From the NCBI GenBank assembly GCA_963664065.1, contig OY760942.1, positions 2,356,001 through 2,420,000 on the forward strand: 64,000 bases of DNA, in the 5' to 3' direction. Source of the stretch: JABDJL01 sp963664065. Its GTDB lineage: Bacteria > Pseudomonadota > Gammaproteobacteria > Xanthomonadales > SZUA-36. A program made the position numbers and the translations under genes. The notes under the pieces were generated by a model. The model did not search any database and was not told the origin of the DNA. It worked only from the letters and a program-made list of their open reading frames with translations. Shown piece after piece: positions 49,402 through 58,679 of the stretch (position 1 is its first letter; every line of letters begins with the position of its first letter).

Positions 49402-50619
49402 ATGACCGACGTGTCTGTCACCGATAGCACCAGCCTGGATTCGCAACCCATACGCGAGATTGACCGCGATGGTGTGCATTACACCCTGCTTGGAACGGCC
49501 CATGTGTCCAAAAAAAGTGCTGATGTTGTGACCGAGATGGCCGGTAGCGGAAATTACGATTCAATAGCGGTTGAATTGTGCAGCGCGCGACTGGAAGCCC
49601 TGAGCGGAAAGAAAGACTGGAAGGACCTGGACCTTTATCAAATTATCCGGCAAAGAAAAGCCGGCCTGGTGATGGCCAACCTGGCTCTGAGCGGATACCA
49701 GAAACGCATTGCCGAGCAATTCGGCATAGAACCGGGTGCTGAACTCAAGGCAGCGGCGGAAGCAGCAGCACTACGTGACTTGCCACTGCAGTTAATCGAT
49801 CGCGATCTTTCAACGACACTTAAACGTTGCTATCGCAGCATTCCCTGGTACAAGCGTCTGTACATGAGCATGGGTTTGATATTGAGTTCAGTTTCTTCCG
49901 AGGAGATTGACGAGGATGCAATTGAAAAGCTGAAAGAAGGCGATATCCTGGAATCAACCTTTACTGAATTTGCTGAACAATCACCTGAGCTGTTTGAATC
50001 ACTGATCGCTGAACGCGACCGCTACATGGCGGCCAGCCTGCGTGAACAAAATAAAGGCAAAGAGGGCAATCGCGTTTTGGCCGTAGTTGGCGCCGGACAT
50101 TTGGACGGTTTGGCGCGGCTTCTGTCCGACGGCCGTCAAGAACCTTCTTCCGAACTACAAGAGTTGAACCACATTCCCCCGCGGTCCCGGTGGCCCCGCC
50201 TGATTCCATGGTTGATTGCGGTACTCATTATTTCAGGTTTTATAATCGGGTTTTCACGCAGTCCGGAATTGGGTTGGAATCTGGTGGTGACCTGGGTTGT
50301 CATCAACGGTGGCCTGGCCGGGCTCGGGGCCCTCATAGCCCGTGCCCACCCGATAACCATTCTCAGTGCGGTTCTGGCAGCGCCGCTAACTTCATTGAAC
50401 CCGACCATTGCCGCAGGTATGGTGACCGGCCTGGTGGAATCCTGGATCAGAAAGCCATTGGTTTCTGATCTTGAGCGGCTCCGCCTGGACGTCACAACAG
50501 TCAAAGGCTGGTTCACGAATCCGGCCACTCGTATCCTGCTGGTGTTTTTCTTTTCGAACCTGGGTAGCGCAATGGGTACCTGGATTGCAGGGTTTAGAAT
50601 TTTCGACGCACTGAACTAG
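49402..50619 (+). CDS. TraB/PrgY-family membrane protein
   Basis: A 405-residue protein. The soluble N-terminal TraB domain (about 15-255) has YTLLGTAHVSKKSADVV (GxxH), DSIAVELCSARLEAL (E) and VVGAGHLDGLARLL (GxGH). These motifs place it in the EreA/TraB/TIKI clan of putative metal-dependent hydrolases. The C-terminal third has about four membrane helices. In enterococci PrgY/TraB members shut off peptide pheromone; in Gammaproteobacteria the role is unknown. The ATG at 49402 has AAGAG upstream and fits better than the longer frame from 49366. Confidence 0.85.
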   Translation: MTDVSVTDSTSLDSQPIREIDRDGVHYTLLGTAHVSKKSADVVTEMAGSGNYDSIAVELCSARLEALSGKKDWKDLDLYQIIRQRKAGLVMANLALSGYQKRIAEQFGIEPGAELKAAAEAAALRDLPLQLIDRDLSTTLKRCYRSIPWYKRLYMSMGLILSSVSSEEIDEDAIEKLKEGDILESTFTEFAEQSPELFESLIAERDRYMAASLREQNKGKEGNRVLAVVGAGHLDGLARLLSDGRQEPSSELQELNHIPPRSRWPRLIPWLIAVLIISGFIIGFSRSPELGWNLVVTWVVINGGLAGLGALIARAHPITILSAVLAAPLTSLNPTIAAGMVTGLVESWIRKPLVSDLERLRLDVTTVKGWFTNPATRILLVFFFSNLGSAMGTWIAGFRIFDALN

Positions 50620-50642
50620 GGCCGATAACGTGGCGTATGGGT

Positions 50643-50660
50643 ATTATTGAGATGGCTTCT
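50643..50660. repeat. Third copy of the 18-bp REP-like repeat
   Basis: ATTATTGAGATGGCTTCT, identical to 48906-48923, lies alone between the TraB-like gene stop (50619) and the DUF349 gene start (50696). Confidence 0.85.
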
Positions 50661-50695
50661 AGCATTGAAACCGCTAAAATCAAATTTATTTTTCA

Positions 50696-53419
50696 ATGAC
50701 AAGAACACCCATGAGCTGGAAGCAACACCTTTTTAAACCCCCGTGGGAGCATAAGGATCCCGAAATCCGCCGTGATGCGGTGGCAGGCTTGCAGGATGCC
50801 GCCCTACTGCAGGCGCTGCCCTCCATCATTGTTGCTGATGAAAAGGCGGAGGTTCGGGCAGCAGCAGCCCGGAGAATCGATGACCTCGGCTTGTTATCCA
50901 GTGCACTTCAATCTGAGAAGAACGCGAAAACCAGCGACATCATAGCGCAAAGAATCCTGTCACTTTGTACTTCAACAGCCAAGGACAGGCCAGACCTTGA
51001 ATCGAGGCAAATGATCGTTTCGAATTCCACCGACCGGCAATTACTGGAACTGGTAGCCAGCCTCGCCCCTGAGTCAGAACTCAGAAAACTGGCCCTGGGT
51101 AAAGTCAGCCGCCAGGGTTTTCTGGGGGACCGGGCTGTGCAGGACCCCGAATCGGATCTGCGCCGTTACGCTGCCACCCGCATCACCCGGCTTTCAACGC
51201 TGCGCCGCGTCATTGATGAAACCCGGAAGTCTGACAAATCCCTGCACCAGGACTTGCTTTCCCGCTTGCATGAGGAATTGCTAGATGCGAAGGACCCGGC
51301 AGCCATTCAGGAGGAAGCTCTCACCCAATGCATAGCTTTGGAATCATTTACATTAAAACACCCTGACGGCGTCGAAAATGTTCCTGCTGGCATATCCACC
51401 CGCTGGGCGAAGATCGAAGGTCACGTGTCCTCGAACCTGCTGGATAGGTACCGTCGTATTGTCGCAAGGCTTGAACAGGATGCCCCGCTGATCGAGACAG
51501 CACAAGCAGACAAGGAAGACCTGAACGGGCCGCAGGCCGATTCCGCACCTGAAGAAATCAAGAGGCCTGATACGGCCAAACCAGCGCCACCACGGACAAG
51601 TAAATTGCCGAAACTAATGCAGGATCTGGAGAAATTTGCGGCAATCCCGGGCGCTAACCCGGCGGCTGACAGGCTGCGAAAAATGCAGGAAAATTGGCAA
51701 CAAGCCTGGTCTTCCATATCGGCTCCTGATGTTTTGGAGCTGGCCTTGAACGAAAAGGCAAAAAATATTTTTGATGAACTGCAGATAATCATCGAGTCCG
51801 CGCTCCAAAAAAGAGAAGAAGTCCTGGAACAGGCGGAAACCCTGCTGGCACAACTTGGACAGGAACTCGAAGATGGCAGCCTGCACAAGGCACTGGAAAC
51901 CCGGCATCAACTCACCGAGCTGGGCAAGACATTAAGAAATGAACGCCGATGGAAAGCCATTAGCAGGAACATGTCTTCCTTGCATGGCAGGCTCCAGGAG
52001 CTGCGCGACTGGCACCATTGGTCGAATGACAAAATTCGCAAGCAACTGATTCGGGAGATGGAAATTCTGCCGGCAACAGACCTGCATCCTGATGCGGTTC
52101 TGGATCGCGTCAAGTCCTTGCAGTCTCAATGGAAAGAACTCGAAGTAAGTGAACAAATCCCCGGTGATTCGCACTACCATGCCGCACCATGGATGTGGCG
52201 TAAATTCAGAGCAGCCGGCAACAAGGCATTCGAGGCCGCAAAACCGTTTTTGGAAAAGCGGGACGAGATAAGGGACAAGCACCTGCAATCCCAAAAGCAA
52301 TTGTGCGAACAGCTAATTGCCGCAGCCGCCTCGGAAAACCCAGACTGGACGGGAATTGACAAACTGCTCAAGCGCACCAGGAAGGAAATGCGTGATCTCG
52401 ACAACTTGCCGCATAAGGCCCGCAAGAGCGCTGCATCACGATTGCGCAAAGCTCTGGAGAAAGGTAATGCTGCCATGCAGACGCATTACGTTGATGTTGA
52501 GAAGCAAAAGCTCAAGCTCGTCAGAGCAGCGACACAACTGTCCTACCTCGAAGACATGGACCAGGCAATCAGGGAGGCCAAGAGGCTACAGGCGGACTGG
52601 AAGTCTGCTGGCCGACTGTGGCGAAGCCGGGAAAACGAGCTCTGGAAAGCGTTTCGTAAACCGCTCGACCCATTGTTCGGTAAGCTGAAAGCCAGCCAGG
52701 AAAGCGACCGCGAGCAAAACCGTATACGCCTGAATTCGCAGGAAAATCTGTGCAAGAGCCTGAAAGAACTGTTGACCGGAGATGACGATAGTTTGTTAGA
52801 AGCACGGGGCAAAGTTCAGGGTCTCAAGGACAGTTGGCGGGATATTGAAAATCCGAATCGTCGCTTGCAAAAACAATTCCAGGATCACGCTGAAAAGTTC
52901 GATAAACGGGTTGCTGATTACCTGCACAAAGAGGCCAGTCAGATCCACCAGAACTGGTGGCGCAAATCGCGCCTGCTTCACAGGCTCGAATCAGCATTGC
53001 TGGAGGGTGTAATTGAAGATTCCTTGCTGGAAGATACAAGGTCCAAGTGGCCGGACAGCACAGAGGAAGAGATTGACCACTTACTCGATGACCGCTTCAA
53101 AATCATTACGGAAGGCAATTTCGTAGCCAAAACTGATAAACAAACGGGCAAGCAGGCAACTCAATTGTGCATTCAATTGGAATTTCTTGCCGGGTTGCCA
53201 TCTCCCAAGAAGGAAAAAGATCAACGCATGAAATACCAGGTTGACCGCTTGTCCAGGTCTCTTTCCGGAGACGTTGAGCGAATGTCTGCCGCGGCTGAAG
53301 CGCAGTTGGCCGAACAGGAATGGCTTACACTTCCCTTATTGCCCATTAAGGCATATGCGACATTCGAACGCCGCGTAAAGGCTGCTATTAAAGAAATAAA
53401 TAGGAATAATAGTGTTTAA
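50696..53419 (+). CDS. DUF349-repeat protein
   Basis: A 907-residue, highly charged, almost entirely helical cytoplasmic protein. Residues about 15-200 look like HEAT/armadillo-type helical repeats (KDPEIRRDAVAGLQDAALL, DEKAEVRAAAARRIDDLGLL, DPESDLRRYAATRITRLSTL). From about 300 onward follow coiled-coil DUF349 units recognisable by spaced WK/WR pairs (LQSQWKELE, RLQADWKSAGRLWRSRENEL, KDSWRDIEN). The family is of unknown function; a few members are linked to cell growth under stress. It overlaps the following antiporter gene by eight bases. Confidence 0.85.
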   Translation: MTRTPMSWKQHLFKPPWEHKDPEIRRDAVAGLQDAALLQALPSIIVADEKAEVRAAAARRIDDLGLLSSALQSEKNAKTSDIIAQRILSLCTSTAKDRPDLESRQMIVSNSTDRQLLELVASLAPESELRKLALGKVSRQGFLGDRAVQDPESDLRRYAATRITRLSTLRRVIDETRKSDKSLHQDLLSRLHEELLDAKDPAAIQEEALTQCIALESFTLKHPDGVENVPAGISTRWAKIEGHVSSNLLDRYRRIVARLEQDAPLIETAQADKEDLNGPQADSAPEEIKRPDTAKPAPPRTSKLPKLMQDLEKFAAIPGANPAADRLRKMQENWQQAWSSISAPDVLELALNEKAKNIFDELQIIIESALQKREEVLEQAETLLAQLGQELEDGSLHKALETRHQLTELGKTLRNERRWKAISRNMSSLHGRLQELRDWHHWSNDKIRKQLIREMEILPATDLHPDAVLDRVKSLQSQWKELEVSEQIPGDSHYHAAPWMWRKFRAAGNKAFEAAKPFLEKRDEIRDKHLQSQKQLCEQLIAAAASENPDWTGIDKLLKRTRKEMRDLDNLPHKARKSAASRLRKALEKGNAAMQTHYVDVEKQKLKLVRAATQLSYLEDMDQAIREAKRLQADWKSAGRLWRSRENELWKAFRKPLDPLFGKLKASQESDREQNRIRLNSQENLCKSLKELLTGDDDSLLEARGKVQGLKDSWRDIENPNRRLQKQFQDHAEKFDKRVADYLHKEASQIHQNWWRKSRLLHRLESALLEGVIEDSLLEDTRSKWPDSTEEEIDHLLDDRFKIITEGNFVAKTDKQTGKQATQLCIQLEFLAGLPSPKKEKDQRMKYQVDRLSRSLSGDVERMSAAAEAQLAEQEWLTLPLLPIKAYATFERRVKAAIKEINRNNSV

Positions 53420-55097
53420 ATACATACATATAAAAAATATATTTAATGTATTAGTTTTGCTTATTTTCAGCACCGGTGTTCACGCCAGTGAAAGTTCTCC
53501 TGCAGCCGCTGGCAGCTGGTTGTCCATATTGCCCCCGGTATTGGCTATCGTGTTCGCGCTCACTCTGAAACGGGTCATTCCAGCCTTGTTTCTCGGTATC
53601 TGGCTGGGAGTCTGGATAATTCACGGGTTCAGTTTTTTCGGTTTGTGGCAGGGCCTGTTGGAGACCTTTCAGGTTTATGTACTGCAGGCCCTGGCCAATC
53701 CCGACCGCGCAGCAATTATTTTGTTTTCACTGATGATCGGCGGGATGGTTGGCATTATCTCCAGGAATGGCGGCATGCAGGGAATTGTTAACCTGATTGT
53801 GAAATGGGCTGATTCTGTGCGCCACGCCAGCCTGGCCACCGCATGGATGGGCCTGGCGATATTCTTTGATGATTACGCCAATACCCTGGTAGTTGGCAAT
53901 ACCATGCGTCCGGTAACCGACGCCAAGCGTATTTCCAGGGCAAAGCTGGCCTATATCGTCGATTCAACAGCTGCTCCAGTGGCTTGTATCGCACTGGTCA
54001 CCACGTGGATCGGATACGAAGTCGGTCTGATCGGGGATTCCATTGACAAGATTGCCAGTCTCGATGCCGAGGCTTACCTGGTCTTTTTGAATACCATTCC
54101 GTACAGCTTCTATCCCCTCCTTGCGATTATTTTTGTATTCATGATTGCTGGTAGCGGGCGCGATTTCGGGCCCATGCTGGCAGCAGAAAGGCATGCGCGT
54201 GAACATGGTGTGTTTGTGGATGAACACCTGGCTGATGAGACTGATAACGATTCCAAGCCCATTCAACCTGTTCGGGATAAGCCGCAACGGGCCATCAATG
54301 CTGTCATACCGGTGATGGTGCTGGTATTTTCGGTGGTCGGGGGTCTGTATATCACCGGCAAGGCCAGTGTAGAAGTTGCTAACCCCAGCATCCAGGACAT
54401 CATTGGCGCCGCGGATTCCTACAAGGCCCTCATGTGGGCTTCATTCCTGGGTATGTTGAGCGCGACCTTTCTGACCCTGGCCCAGCGAATCATGGACCTG
54501 GAAGAGACCATCAATGCCTGGTACCAGGGCCTGAGATCCATGCTGATGGCCATCATCATCCTGCTGCTGGCCTGGTCGCTGGGTGATGTTGCTGAAATCC
54601 TCAGGACCGCAGATTTTCTGATCTCTGTGCTCGGTGACAGTCTTCCACCCTATGCAGTGCCTGTACTGGTATTCGTTCTGGCGGCTGCGACGGCGTTTGC
54701 GACAGGCTCCAGCTGGGGTGCCATGGGCATCCTGGTTCCTCTGGTCATTCCGCTTACCTGGGCGGTACTCGAAGCGCGCGATATGGCGACTCCCGAGCAT
54801 ATGCACATACTGTACTCATCGATTTCAGCGGTGTTGGCTGGCAGCGTCTGGGGGGATCACTGCTCTCCTATCTCTGATACCACCATTCTGTCCTCGCTGG
54901 CTTCAGGCTGTGACCATATCGAACATGTACGCACTCAGTTGCCTTATGCCCTGGTGGTCGGCCTCGCCGCAATTCTCACCGGTACCCTGCCGGTAGCCAT
55001 GGGTATGCCCTGGTGGCTTGGATTGATAGCAGGAATTGTGTTGCTTTGGATACTGCTGCGTTCTCTTGGCAAACACAGTGACCCCCCCGCGAGCTGA
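53412..55097 (+). CDS. NhaC-family Na+/H+ antiporter or related transporter
   Basis: A 561-residue inner-membrane protein with about 12 helices and an apparent N-terminal signal-like segment (NIFNVLVLLIFSTGVHASES). Family features: ILFSLMIGGMVGIISRNGGM, FFDDYANTLVVGNTMRPVTD, DSTAAPVACIALVTTWIGYE and, in the second half, FATGSSWGAMGILVPLVIPL and WGDHCSPISDTTILSS. These match the Na_H_antiporter (NhaC) family, whose members also exchange amino or organic acids. GTG start with AGGA upstream, overlapping the DUF349 gene, so they are probably co-transcribed. Confidence 0.9.
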   Translation: MFKYIHIKNIFNVLVLLIFSTGVHASESSPAAAGSWLSILPPVLAIVFALTLKRVIPALFLGIWLGVWIIHGFSFFGLWQGLLETFQVYVLQALANPDRAAIILFSLMIGGMVGIISRNGGMQGIVNLIVKWADSVRHASLATAWMGLAIFFDDYANTLVVGNTMRPVTDAKRISRAKLAYIVDSTAAPVACIALVTTWIGYEVGLIGDSIDKIASLDAEAYLVFLNTIPYSFYPLLAIIFVFMIAGSGRDFGPMLAAERHAREHGVFVDEHLADETDNDSKPIQPVRDKPQRAINAVIPVMVLVFSVVGGLYITGKASVEVANPSIQDIIGAADSYKALMWASFLGMLSATFLTLAQRIMDLEETINAWYQGLRSMLMAIIILLLAWSLGDVAEILRTADFLISVLGDSLPPYAVPVLVFVLAAATAFATGSSWGAMGILVPLVIPLTWAVLEARDMATPEHMHILYSSISAVLAGSVWGDHCSPISDTTILSSLASGCDHIEHVRTQLPYALVVGLAAILTGTLPVAMGMPWWLGLIAGIVLLWILLRSLGKHSDPPAS

Positions 55098-55154
55098 GAC
55101 CAGCCCCCCGGCGCAGGGCAATCAAGTTCTCAACAATTCTCATCCCGGCTTGTG

Positions 55155-58100
55155 ATGACGAGCCCATTTAAGGCAGAGTTCGACCCGGTAGGCGACGATC
55201 CGGTCACCTGGACCGGCTTGCATGGAAGCAGCCTTGCGCTGGCTTTGCACAGCGCAGCGCGTAAAAGCGATGAACTGGTCATGGTGCTTACCCGAACCAG
55301 TCACCAGGCGAGGATTCTAGAGCGGGATCTGGAACTTTTTAATGCCGGACATTTGCAGGTATTGCACTTCCCGGACCGCGAAACCCTGCCCTACGACCCG
55401 TTTTCTGCACATCCCGATATTGTCTCCGAGCGCCTTTCGGCACTCGCTGGTCTGGCAGGAATGAACAACGGGGTTCTGATTCTGCCCGCAACAACCCTGA
55501 TGCAAAGACTGGCACCTCGAAATCACGTACTCGGCAATAGTTTTGAACTGTCACCAGGAAACGTTCTTGAGATTGCTGCTTTCCGGAACCGCCTGACCCA
55601 GGCGGGATATGTGCCTTCCGAGCAGGTCTACCAGGCAGGTCAATACGCAGTCAGAGGATCGGTGATTGACCTGTTTCCAAGCGGCTCAAAAACACCCTTG
55701 AGAATCGACCTTTTCGATGACGAGATTGAGTCCATTCGGCCATTTGATCCGGAAACCCAGCGCTCCGAGGGAAAAGTTGAGCACTTGAGTATGTTTCCGG
55801 CCCGCGAGTACCCCTGTGATCTCGATGCATTCGAGGAGTTTCGAAAGGCATTCAGGTTTCGTTTTGCGGTTGATACACGCAAAGTCACGTTCTATCAGGA
55901 CTTGCGCAAGGGTATGCATCCCCAGGGGCTGGAGCAATATCTTCCCCTGTTCTATGAAAAAACCGAGAGTTTGCTTGACTATTTACCGTTCAAACCCCGG
56001 TTGGTCGTTCAGGATGGCGTTGAGCAGGCCCTGTCGTCATTCTGGGAGCAGATACAGGATCGCTGGGATCAGCGCAGACATGACAGTGAGCGACCGGTAC
56101 TCGATCCGGACGAGCTCTATTACAGCCATGCCAAGGCGATGGATTTTTGCGCTGACCTGAGGCAGGTCAGGCTGTCTGATGAGCCGGCCAAAGACACCAG
56201 ATCATTATGCTTTGACACTGACGCCGCACCCGTTCTGCATATCCATGAGCGCGGCTCAGAACCCGCCGGGGCACTAAGCAGGTTTTCCGAATCCTTCCCG
56301 GGCAAGATCCTGTTTGCCGCGGACACTCCCGGCAGACGAGAAATGCTGGCTGATACGCTTTCTGCATTCGGTATCCGGACCGACAGGTTCGAGCACTGGT
56401 CCGGATTTATCGCTTCAGATTCCAACAGTGGCCTGCTGGTCATGCCGGTCGAAGAGGGTTTTGTCGCTGGCAATGAGATTGCGGTACTGACCGAATCCCA
56501 GATATTTGGTGGCCGTGCACGACCGCACGCCACGCGGAAGGCTGCAGAACGCGACCCCGAGGCAATTATCCGCAATCTGACGGACCTTGATGAGGGTGCC
56601 CCCGTTGTTCATGAAGATCACGGCATAGGGCGTTACATGGGATTGAAGGCACTGGAAATTGACGACCGCCCCGCTGAATTCCTGATGCTGGAATATGCGG
56701 GCGAGGACAAGCTCTATGTTCCGGTCGCCTTCCTGAATCTGATCAGCCGCTATACCGGCAGTGACCCGGACAACGCACCACTGCACAGGCTGGGCAGCGG
56801 GCAATGGGCCAAAGCCCGGAAACGCGCCGCGAAGAAGGTACGGGATGTGGCTGCCGAATTGCTGGATCTGTATTCCCGGCGTAAATCACGCAAAGGATTC
56901 GGTTTCGAAGTAGACCAGAAGATGTATGCCGAATTCAGCTCCGGGTTTCCTTTCGAAGAAACCGCCGATCAGCAACTTAGCATCGAGTCGGTCATGGCCG
57001 ACATGGTGTCGCCCCTTCCAATGGACAGAGTGATTTGCGGCGACGTCGGTTTTGGCAAAACCGAGGTGGCACTGCGCGCAGCCTTCCTGGCCGTGCAGGG
57101 CGGCAAGCAGGTAGCGCTGCTGGTACCCACCACCCTGCTGGCACAACAACATTTCTCAAGCTTTACTGACCGCTTTGCAGACTGGCCGGTGCGCATTGAA
57201 TTGCTGTCCCGCTTCCGTACTGCCAGGGAATCAAACACCGTGCTGGGCGATCTGCACTCCGGAAAGGTCGATATTGTCATTGGTACCCATCGACTGATTC
57301 AGAAAGACATCCGCTTCAAGCGCCTCGGCCTGGTCATCATTGATGAAGAGCAGCGTTTTGGAGTCAGGCAGAAAGAACGCCTCAAGCAATTGCGGGCCGA
57401 AGTTGACCTGCTTACGCTCACTGCAACACCCATACCGCGAACGCTAAATATGGCCATGTCGGGTATCCGGGACCTTTCCATTATCGCAACGCCGCCTGAA
57501 AGGCGTATGGCGGTTAAAACACTGGTTCTGGAATGGGATAACAGCATGATCCGGGAAGCCATGCAAAGGGAATTACAACGTGGCGGGCAGGTGTTTTTCC
57601 TGCACAACGAGGTTCGAAATATCGAGCGCATGGCCAGCCAGGTCTCTGAATTAGCACCGGACGCCCGCATTGGCGTTGCGCACGGCCAAATGAAAGAAAG
57701 ACAACTCGAACAGGTCATGCTGGATTTTTATCGCCAGCGAATTAACGTGCTGGTGTGCACGACCATCATAGAAAACGGTATCGACGTACCGACAGCGAAC
57801 ACCATCATAGTCAACCGCGCAGACAAGTTCGGACTGGCGCAATTACACCAGTTACGGGGTCGTGTTGGCCGTTCCCATCACAAGGCTTACGCTTACCTGG
57901 TGGTACCCGACCGCCGTTCAATGACCCGGGACGCAAGAAAGCGTCTTGAAGCAATCGCTGTACTGGAGGAACTGGGCGCGGGTTTTACGCTATCCACGCA
58001 TGATATGGAAATACGGGGCGCGGGTGAACTGCTGGGTGAGAACCAGAGTGGCCAAATTCAACAGATCGGTTTCAGCCTGTACAGCGAACTGCTCAACCGG

Positions 58101-58604
58101 GCTGTAGCTGCACTGAAAGAAGGCCGGGAACCCGAGTTGGAAATATCCGATGATAAGGCCCCGGACATCGAGCTGCACGTTGCTGCACTGATTCCGGAAA
58201 CCTACCTGGGAGATGTACACAGCCGCCTGACACTGTACAAACGAATCGCCAGTGCCGCAGACGAAAACGCCTTGCGGGACCTGCAGGTGGAAATGATTGA
58301 TCGTTTCGGCCTGCTCCCGGAGGCCACCCGGATGCTGTTCCAGATCTCCCTTGTCCGCCAGTGCGCGCTTGCCATAGGAATCAGGCGAGTCGACCTGGGC
58401 GAGCATGGTGGCCGAATTGAATTCCATGATGACGCAAGTGCTGATTCACTTGCCCTGCTCAAATTGATCCAGAATCACCCGTCCGAGTATCAATTATCAG
58501 GTCCTGGCAGGCTGCTTATCAGGACTGAACTGGAAACAGGCTTGGATCGTGGAGATTTGGCCATGAAACTGTTATCTGAACTCACGCCGTCCGCGCAGGC
58601 TTAA
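55155..58604 (+). CDS. mfd: Transcription-repair coupling factor Mfd
   Basis: A DNA translocase that removes stalled RNA polymerase at lesions and recruits UvrA. The 1149-residue protein has all domains: UvrB-like N-terminus (about 20-340), the RNA-polymerase-interacting domain (about 475-545: VVHEDHGIGRYMGLKALEI, DKLYVPVAFLNLISRYTG), helicase motor (GDVGFGKTEVALRAAFLA Walker A near 635, DEEQRFGVRQKE Walker B, TATPIPRTLNMAMSGIRDLS, LHQLRGRVGRSHHKAYAYL) and the C-terminal TRCF domain. The ATG at 55155 is preferred to an adjacent GTG. Confidence 0.97.
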   Translation: MTSPFKAEFDPVGDDPVTWTGLHGSSLALALHSAARKSDELVMVLTRTSHQARILERDLELFNAGHLQVLHFPDRETLPYDPFSAHPDIVSERLSALAGLAGMNNGVLILPATTLMQRLAPRNHVLGNSFELSPGNVLEIAAFRNRLTQAGYVPSEQVYQAGQYAVRGSVIDLFPSGSKTPLRIDLFDDEIESIRPFDPETQRSEGKVEHLSMFPAREYPCDLDAFEEFRKAFRFRFAVDTRKVTFYQDLRKGMHPQGLEQYLPLFYEKTESLLDYLPFKPRLVVQDGVEQALSSFWEQIQDRWDQRRHDSERPVLDPDELYYSHAKAMDFCADLRQVRLSDEPAKDTRSLCFDTDAAPVLHIHERGSEPAGALSRFSESFPGKILFAADTPGRREMLADTLSAFGIRTDRFEHWSGFIASDSNSGLLVMPVEEGFVAGNEIAVLTESQIFGGRARPHATRKAAERDPEAIIRNLTDLDEGAPVVHEDHGIGRYMGLKALEIDDRPAEFLMLEYAGEDKLYVPVAFLNLISRYTGSDPDNAPLHRLGSGQWAKARKRAAKKVRDVAAELLDLYSRRKSRKGFGFEVDQKMYAEFSSGFPFEETADQQLSIESVMADMVSPLPMDRVICGDVGFGKTEVALRAAFLAVQGGKQVALLVPTTLLAQQHFSSFTDRFADWPVRIELLSRFRTARESNTVLGDLHSGKVDIVIGTHRLIQKDIRFKRLGLVIIDEEQRFGVRQKERLKQLRAEVDLLTLTATPIPRTLNMAMSGIRDLSIIATPPERRMAVKTLVLEWDNSMIREAMQRELQRGGQVFFLHNEVRNIERMASQVSELAPDARIGVAHGQMKERQLEQVMLDFYRQRINVLVCTTIIENGIDVPTANTIIVNRADKFGLAQLHQLRGRVGRSHHKAYAYLVVPDRRSMTRDARKRLEAIAVLEELGAGFTLSTHDMEIRGAGELLGENQSGQIQQIGFSLYSELLNRAVAALKEGREPELEISDDKAPDIELHVAALIPETYLGDVHSRLTLYKRIASAADENALRDLQVEMIDRFGLLPEATRMLFQISLVRQCALAIGIRRVDLGEHGGRIEFHDDASADSLALLKLIQNHPSEYQLSGPGRLLIRTELETGLDRGDLAMKLLSELTPSAQA

Positions 58605-58613
58605 CACCATTTA

Positions 58614-58642
58614 TTGAGAACTTAGCTTGGGCACAATACACT
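58614..58642 (+). promoter_or_regulatory. Possible sigma-70 promoter of the aldehyde dehydrogenase gene
   Basis: TTGAGA (58614-58619), 17-base spacer, TACACT (58637-58642), in the 75-base gap after mfd and 38 bases before the ATG at 58680. Confidence 0.4.
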
Positions 58643-58679
58643 CGTGAAAACCCCGCCATCTTAGCTGGCCCTTAGTTCT

